A DNA stretch of 11,315 nucleotides from Actinomycetes bacterium (GTDB lineage Bacteria; Actinomycetota; Coriobacteriia; WRKU01): NCBI GenBank assembly GCA_009781565.1, contig WQXV01000017.1, forward strand, positions 1-11,315, given 5' to 3'. The notes below the pieces were generated by a model, which worked only from the letters and a program-made list of their open reading frames with translations, made no database searches and was not told where the DNA came from. Shown in pieces: positions 7,362 through 11,315 of this stretch; within the stretch, counting starts at the first letter, position 1, and every line of letters begins with the position of its first letter. The position numbers were made by a program, and so were the translations under genes.

Positions 7362-8660
7362 TTACGAAGTACGCCGACGCCGTGGTACGCGTTTGGCTTC
7401 CGGTACGTTGATCTCTGTCCCCTTGTTCGCCTTTGAGGCGACCGCTTCTTTGCGTGTGTTGGCGGTCTTGTCCTTACCGCGACGACGCTTTCTGCTCTGT
7501 CCTTTTCCGCGCGCTGCCTGATCGTTGGATGGCTTCGGGGTGTTATCAGTCTGGTCGCCCTTTTGCTTTTGTCGCTGTGAGCCCCGTCGCCTCGATCCGC
7601 CCTTGCGTTCTTTGCGGGTTGGGTTCTTGGGACTGTCCGTCTGTTTCGATCCGCGTGAGGCTTTCGCTCCTTTTGCCGAAGCATCCTTGTAGATGATCGG
7701 CAATGGCTCCAGTAGATCATCGACAGCCGAGGATTGCTCAAGCTCGGCAAATGCTTCTTCGCTGATCTTACATGGACGCGGGTACTCATTTCCGGCGGTC
7801 TCGCCTACGCAGCACGTACCCTCGGCGCCATGTCCTTTGCACTTCTCACCCATCTTGCAGCTCATCATGCCCAATGCAACATCGAGCGTCTCGGGCTTGC
7901 GGTCATCTTCAGCGGGAAAACGCAGCTTGACGATCTCGCGTAGCGCATCCAGCTCGGCTACCTCTGCATTACCGCGCGGAGTCTCGATCGTCGCGCCCTT
8001 CTTCGGAGCACGCTTGTTGAAATCCTCATAGGCGGCGACCTCGAAACGCAGACAGCACATCAGCCGTCCACACGCTCCCGAGATCTTCGTCGGATTGGGT
8101 GGCAGACCTTGCGCTTTCGCCATACGGATCGAGACCGGCTCGAACTCACCGGAGAATCGAGCGCAGCACAACTCGTCACCGCAACGACCCAAGCCTCCTA
8201 TCATGCGAGCTTGGTCGCGCGAGCCCATCTGACGCATATCGATACGTGAATGGAAATGATTCGCCAGATCCTTGACCAACTGGCGGAAATCGACGCGCTG
8301 TTCGCTGGTGAAATAGAACACGATCTTGTCTCCGCCGAACAGGTACTCGACATCGATCGGTTTCATATCAAGTTCGTTCTTTTCGACGAGGTCACGGAAG
8401 GGACCCATCGCTTCTTTTTCCTTCTCGCCCAACTCAAGCGCGTACTCAAGATCATCTTGGGTCGCTATGCGGACCAGTTCGGTGAGTTCGCTGGTGAGCT
8501 GACCTTGCTCGATCTCGCAACGCTCCTCGCGCACGACCCCCATCTCCTCGCCGCGTTCGGTCTTGACGATCACGACATCACCTTCGGCCGGCTCGAGTTC
8601 ACCGGGATCGAACCAGAGCGTTTTGAGATATCTCAGTCCTACTCCCACTACTTGTGGCAT
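7362..8660 (-). CDS. ricT: PSP1-domain protein, RicT/YaaT-like, with extra Cys module and basic tail
   Basis: A 432-residue cytosolic protein. Residues 1-260 are the PSP1/RicT core, with the conserved C160, C165-C166 (GRCGDELCC) and C197, C202-C203 (GACGRLMCC). In Bacillus these cysteines belong to the iron-sulfur-binding RicA/RicF/RicT (Y) complex that works with RNase Y in mRNA processing. After the core comes a second cysteine group (C268, C274, C283-C284, C297), then a tail from about 328 to 432 rich in Lys, Arg, Ser and Gln that looks disordered and nucleic-acid binding. The Bacillus protein is about 275 residues, so this one is some 150 longer. The ATG at 8660 has GAGAGGTG just upstream and overlaps the end of holB by 13 bases. 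Position right after tmk and holB matches the Bacillus neighbourhood. The ricT name rests on this similarity; partners RicA and RicF are not in the window. Confidence 0.88.
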   Translation of the reverse strand: MPQVVGVGLRYLKTLWFDPGELEPAEGDVVIVKTERGEEMGVVREERCEIEQGQLTSELTELVRIATQDDLEYALELGEKEKEAMGPFRDLVEKNELDMKPIDVEYLFGGDKIVFYFTSEQRVDFRQLVKDLANHFHSRIDMRQMGSRDQARMIGGLGRCGDELCCARFSGEFEPVSIRMAKAQGLPPNPTKISGACGRLMCCLRFEVAAYEDFNKRAPKKGATIETPRGNAEVAELDALREIVKLRFPAEDDRKPETLDVALGMMSCKMGEKCKGHGAEGTCCVGETAGNEYPRPCKISEEAFAELEQSSAVDDLLEPLPIIYKDASAKGAKASRGSKQTDSPKNPTRKERKGGSRRRGSQRQKQKGDQTDNTPKPSNDQAARGKGQSRKRRRGKDKTANTRKEAVASKANKGTEINVPEAKRVPRRRRTS

Positions 8661-9760
8661 GTGAACACCTCTCGAATATCGAACAGCATGGCCTCGAGGG
8701 CCAGCTGCGGATCAACATGTGCTTCGGTGCGCATCAACGCTCGATCCACCGCCGCCAGACATATTTGGACTTGGGCTGGATCGAGCCGCTCACCGATCAG
8801 TTTACTATCTTGAGCGACATCAGGGTTTCTGGCAAGGTCATCGGCCCCAACAGACATACAAACCACATCACGCAAAGCGCTGGAAAAGACCGAGAAGACT
8901 TCACGCATTCCTCGGTGTTGATAGGCACTGAGCTGGCGTTTTTGATTCTTCGCGAGTTCGGACAGTGCTCGTCTCGAAAGAAAATCAGCCTGCATGAGTG
9001 CTTCGGCCTCTTGGGTCTTTCGCAGCTCATCGAGCAGCCCGGTCGCCTTGTTGATGATGCGTGCCGCACTGTCGATGACCTCGGCATCATCCATGAACGC
9101 AAGGTTTTGGTATACGAACAGTACTTCACTGCGTGCATCCTGCCGTGCCCGGGAGGTGATGTGATCCTGCGCTTCGCGCAACACATTACCGCAGGCAGCC
9201 AATGCACTGCGTGCGTCATTCTCGCTGCAACCAGTACGTGTGGTAAGCAGATCGATCATGACCGACTCCGGTAAGGTGTTGAACCGAACGATCTGACAGC
9301 GCGATCTAATCGTGGGGATGATGGTCCCGAGCGAGTGTGCCAACAGTATGAAGGTCACATTATCCGGTGGCTCTTCCAGCGTTTTGAGAAATGCGTTGGC
9401 CGATGATTCATTGAATTGGTCGGCTCCACCCATGATGAACACCTTGTGATCAGCTTCGACCGGTGCGCGTGAGACCTGATGGATGATATCGCGGATCTGG
9501 TCTATCAAATAACCCTGTGTACCGATCGGGCCGATGGCCACGACATCGGGATGGACCTCTTTGGCGATCCGGCGGCACACATCACAGGTACCGCAGCCCC
9601 CGTTCTCGCACATCAGAGCTTTTGCCAGATCACGAGCGGTATCGGTCTTGCCCAGACCTGCAGGACCGACGAAAAGATAGGCATGGGCGAGGCTTTCGCG
9701 CTCAAGCTGGTTGCTCAAAGTTGCGATGACCTCGTCTTGTCCGATCAGTGAATCAAACAC
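8648..9760 (-). CDS. holB: DNA polymerase III delta' subunit (clamp loader)
   Basis: A 370-residue AAA+ clamp-loader subunit that helps load the beta clamp on primed DNA. Visible features are Walker A GPAGLGKT (32-39), a zinc-binding set C51, C56, C59, C62, LKTLEEPP (125-132) and the SRC sensor/arginine motif (153-155). At the Walker B position it reads VFIMGGADQF rather than the DEAH/DEVH of the gamma/tau subunit, and it is far shorter than DnaX, so delta' is the better call. The Walker A motif is intact, unlike in the E. coli subunit. The C-terminal collar region (about 215-370) is less conserved, as usual. The start is GTG at 9760, overlapping the tmk stop by 8 bases; the end overlaps the PSP1 gene. 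Translational coupling along the operon is likely. Confidence 0.94.
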   Translation of the reverse strand: MFDSLIGQDEVIATLSNQLERESLAHAYLFVGPAGLGKTDTARDLAKALMCENGGCGTCDVCRRIAKEVHPDVVAIGPIGTQGYLIDQIRDIIHQVSRAPVEADHKVFIMGGADQFNESSANAFLKTLEEPPDNVTFILLAHSLGTIIPTIRSRCQIVRFNTLPESVMIDLLTTRTGCSENDARSALAACGNVLREAQDHITSRARQDARSEVLFVYQNLAFMDDAEVIDSAARIINKATGLLDELRKTQEAEALMQADFLSRRALSELAKNQKRQLSAYQHRGMREVFSVFSSALRDVVCMSVGADDLARNPDVAQDSKLIGERLDPAQVQICLAAVDRALMRTEAHVDPQLALEAMLFDIREVFTCHK

Positions 9761-10382
9761 GCGCGAGCGCCTCTGTTACGATTCGTTCGACATCGGCAGC
9801 CACCTCGTCGAGCGGACGGGTACCATCGATCAGATGCACGCGATCGGGATCTTGTGCAGCAATATGGAGAAATCCAGCGCGCACCGCCTCGTGGAAGTCC
9901 TGACCTGCAGTTTCAAGACGGTCGAGTGAGCCCTTCCGCCCTGCACGGTCGAGGCCGATCTCGACCGGTAGGTCGATGATGAGAGTGGCATCAGGGGTCA
10001 ATCCACCCGATGCGAATCGGTTCAGTTCATCGATCAATGATGTGCCAAGGGCTCGTCCATACCCCTGATAAGCGCTCGTTGAGTCATAGAAGCGGTCACA
10101 GAGCACGATGATACCTTCCTCCAGCGCTGGCTCGATCACCTCTGAGACGATCTGGGCGCGCGCCGCTTCATAGAGGAGCAGCTCAGCTTGCGGGCTCATC
10201 TTCTCATATTCGTGGGAGAGCAGTATCGTGCGGATCTGCTCACCCAGCGCGGTACCACCCGGTTCCCGTACGACCATCACCTCATGGCCCCACGATTCGA
10301 GCAAGGTCTTGAGCGTCTCGATCTGTGTCGATTTGCCGGCGCCCTCTCCTCCCTCGAATGTTATCAATGCTCCGCGGCTCAT
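9753..10382 (-). CDS. tmk: Thymidylate (dTMP) kinase
   Basis: A 209-residue cytosolic kinase that phosphorylates dTMP to dTDP with ATP, required for dTTP supply. It shows the P-loop GGEGAGKST (11-19), REPGGT (39-44), CDRFYDSTSAYQG (95-107) with the DRF signature, and a LID-like segment DRAGRKGSLDRLE (145-157). Length is normal. The ATG at 10382 overlaps the preceding fumarase stop in an ATGA arrangement, with AAAGGA just upstream. It is followed directly by holB, a pairing conserved in many bacteria. Confidence 0.96.
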   Translation of the reverse strand: MSRGALITFEGGEGAGKSTQIETLKTLLESWGHEVMVVREPGGTALGEQIRTILLSHEYEKMSPQAELLLYEAARAQIVSEVIEPALEEGIIVLCDRFYDSTSAYQGYGRALGTSLIDELNRFASGGLTPDATLIIDLPVEIGLDRAGRKGSLDRLETAGQDFHEAVRAGFLHIAAQDPDRVHLIDGTRPLDEVAADVERIVTEALARV

Positions 10383-10978
10383 GATGCTTCCTTTATGCTG
10401 CGCTTGCTCACCAGAGGGGCTTTACGATACCAATCAACACCGGAGCTATCAAGCGCGACAAAGACCGGGAACTCATCGAAGGTCAAGCGCATGAGTGCCT
10501 CGGTCCCCAGTTCATCATAAGCGACTGGTTGCACGTCGGTTACATGATGCGCATAGAGCGCCGCTATGCCTCCGATCGCAGCGAAGTAGACCCCGCCACA
10601 ACGCACACAGGCTTCTGCAACTTCGACAGAACGCGCTCCTTTGCCTAGAGTTGCAACGATACCCGCGTCCATCAGCTCAACAGTCGCGCCATCCATCCGA
10701 GCCGCTGTGGTCGGACCGATGCTGCCGATCACCTGGCCCTCGATGCCTGGTGTCGGACCGGCAAAAAAGAGGGTCTGCCCTTCGAGATCATAGGGTAGCG
10801 TTCCCAGCTCACGTAGCTCAGTGATCAGGCGGGTGCAGGTCGCATCGCGAACGGTATAGAGATGCCCGCTCAGCAGGCACTCCTCACCAGCGTTCAGATC
10901 ACACAGGTCATCGCAGATGCTGCCGTCGGCTTTGCGACGGATTTTTAGATCGCGCGCCCTACTTGGTGACATCATCAT
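10379..10978 (-). CDS. Class I fumarase/L-tartrate dehydratase family beta subunit
   Basis: A 199-residue protein matching the C-terminal (beta) domain of two-subunit class I fumarases and related hydro-lyases, which interconvert fumarate and malate (or dehydrate tartrate). Visible signatures are LNAGEECLLSGHLYTVRDATCTRL (28-51), FAGPTPG (72-78), IGPTTAARMD (87-96), GKG (112-114), and YFAAIGGIAALYA with the closing DEFPVFVALDSSG. The iron-sulfur cluster and its cysteines normally sit on the alpha subunit. No alpha gene is visible: the gene directly upstream in the operon is an MFS transporter. Three consecutive ATG codons (10978, 10975, 10972) are possible starts, all overlapping the transporter stop; an upstream GTG-led extension with an odd Cys-containing N terminus is less likely. 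Substrate cannot be decided from sequence. Confidence 0.88.
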   Translation of the reverse strand: MMMSPSRARDLKIRRKADGSICDDLCDLNAGEECLLSGHLYTVRDATCTRLITELRELGTLPYDLEGQTLFFAGPTPGIEGQVIGSIGPTTAARMDGATVELMDAGIVATLGKGARSVEVAEACVRCGGVYFAAIGGIAALYAHHVTDVQPVAYDELGTEALMRLTFDEFPVFVALDSSGVDWYRKAPLVSKRSIKEAS

Positions 10979-11315
10979 CACGCACTTCCCAGTACAGTTT
11001 CTTGAATCCATAGAGTCCGGCAGAAAACACGATCAGGGAGGAGAGCACCAAGGTGAGGCGTGAACCGGTGATCGGAATACCTAACACGGTATTGACCCCT
11101 TCGTACTCCAGGAATCGACGGAGCCCGCCACCGATCAAGTCGCTTAGAGGTGCGATCACGATCATCGATACCAGCAGCGAGACCCGGATCACACTCTCAA
11201 GCGCCGTGAACACGCGTCCGCGGATCGAGTCATCGACCTCTTGGACGATGTAGTTGTTGCCTCCCACCGTCAGCGATGCGACGAAGAAGCCCGCTGCGAT
11301 CGCATAGAGACATGC
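10959..11315 (-). CDS. MFS transporter, C-terminal fragment (runs off right edge)
   Basis: The last 118 residues of a membrane protein open to the window edge in the frame whose first complete codon begins at 11315. Hydrophobic segments lie at about residues 1-17 (ACLYAIAAGFFVASLTV), 41-63 (VIRVSLLVSMIVIAPLSDLIGGG) and 88-104 (LTLVLSSLIVFSAGLYG). The loop RGRVFTALESVIRVS is typical of the second half of MFS drug or macrolide-efflux-like transporters. The charged tail EVRDDDVTK would be cytoplasmic. The stop codon lies 20 bases inside the fumarase gene. Substrate unknown; the start is outside the window. Confidence 0.8.
   Translation of the reverse strand, partial: ACLYAIAAGFFVASLTVGGNNYIVQEVDDSIRGRVFTALESVIRVSLLVSMIVIAPLSDLIGGGLRRFLEYEGVNTVLGIPITGSRLTLVLSSLIVFSAGLYGFKKLYWEVRDDDVTK

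Noticed and set aside
8654..9274. Plus-strand open frame (206 codons) opposite holB
   Set aside because: Antisense shadow of a conserved clamp-loader gene with no ribosome binding site or recognisable domain.
8648..9760. DnaX (gamma/tau) as the identity of the clamp-loader gene
   Set aside because: Walker B is degenerate, the protein is short, and the gene sits between tmk and ricT as holB does.

Overview
This window looks like chromosomal DNA from a moderately GC-rich (mid-50s % by eye, not measured) bacterium. Three things suggest an actinobacterial lineage, most plausibly Coriobacteriia: the run tmk-holB-PSP1/RicT-like gene, a sortase-type surface protein, and a GT4 lipid-type glycosyltransferase. 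No rRNA or marker gene is present, so this placement is an inference.

Layout. On the minus strand at the left edge are the first codons of an unidentified gene (1-74), preceded in transcription order by ychF, the Obg-related ATPase (142-1206). A divergent intergenic region of about 164 bases separates ychF from plus-strand genes. First comes a secreted, Ig-like, apparently wall-anchored surface protein (1371-2447), closed by a strong intrinsic terminator. Then follow a GT4 glycosyltransferase (2605-3762), mscL (3810-4226) and nagB (4229-4972); mscL and nagB are 2 bases apart. A gap of 183 bases between convergent genes (4973-5155) holds a 160-base element with near-perfect inverted termini and several internal hairpins.

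From 5156 to the right edge everything is on the minus strand and reads as one compact operon transcribed right to left. In order it holds the C-terminal end of an MFS transporter (cut by the window), a class I fumarase/tartrate dehydratase beta subunit, tmk, holB (DNA polymerase III delta'), a RicT/YaaT-like PSP1 protein and gshF (fused glutamate-cysteine ligase/glutathione synthetase). The first five genes overlap one another by 4 to 20 bases. gshF follows after a 65-base gap and is split by an apparent single-base deletion in a short G run (coding strand).

How the genes relate: tmk makes dTDP for DNA synthesis and holB encodes a clamp-loader subunit. The RicT-like protein belongs to the family that works with RNase Y in Bacillus, and tmk, holB and yaaT/ricT also lie together there. 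The fumarase subunit, transporter and glutathione enzyme are metabolic passengers in that operon. The plus-strand group is about the envelope: surface adhesin-like protein, membrane glycolipid or glycan synthesis, osmotic safety valve and amino-sugar catabolism. The points most worth a second look are the convergent-intergenic structured element, the gshF frameshift, the extra cysteine module and basic tail on the RicT-like protein, and the fumarase beta subunit with no alpha subunit next to it.
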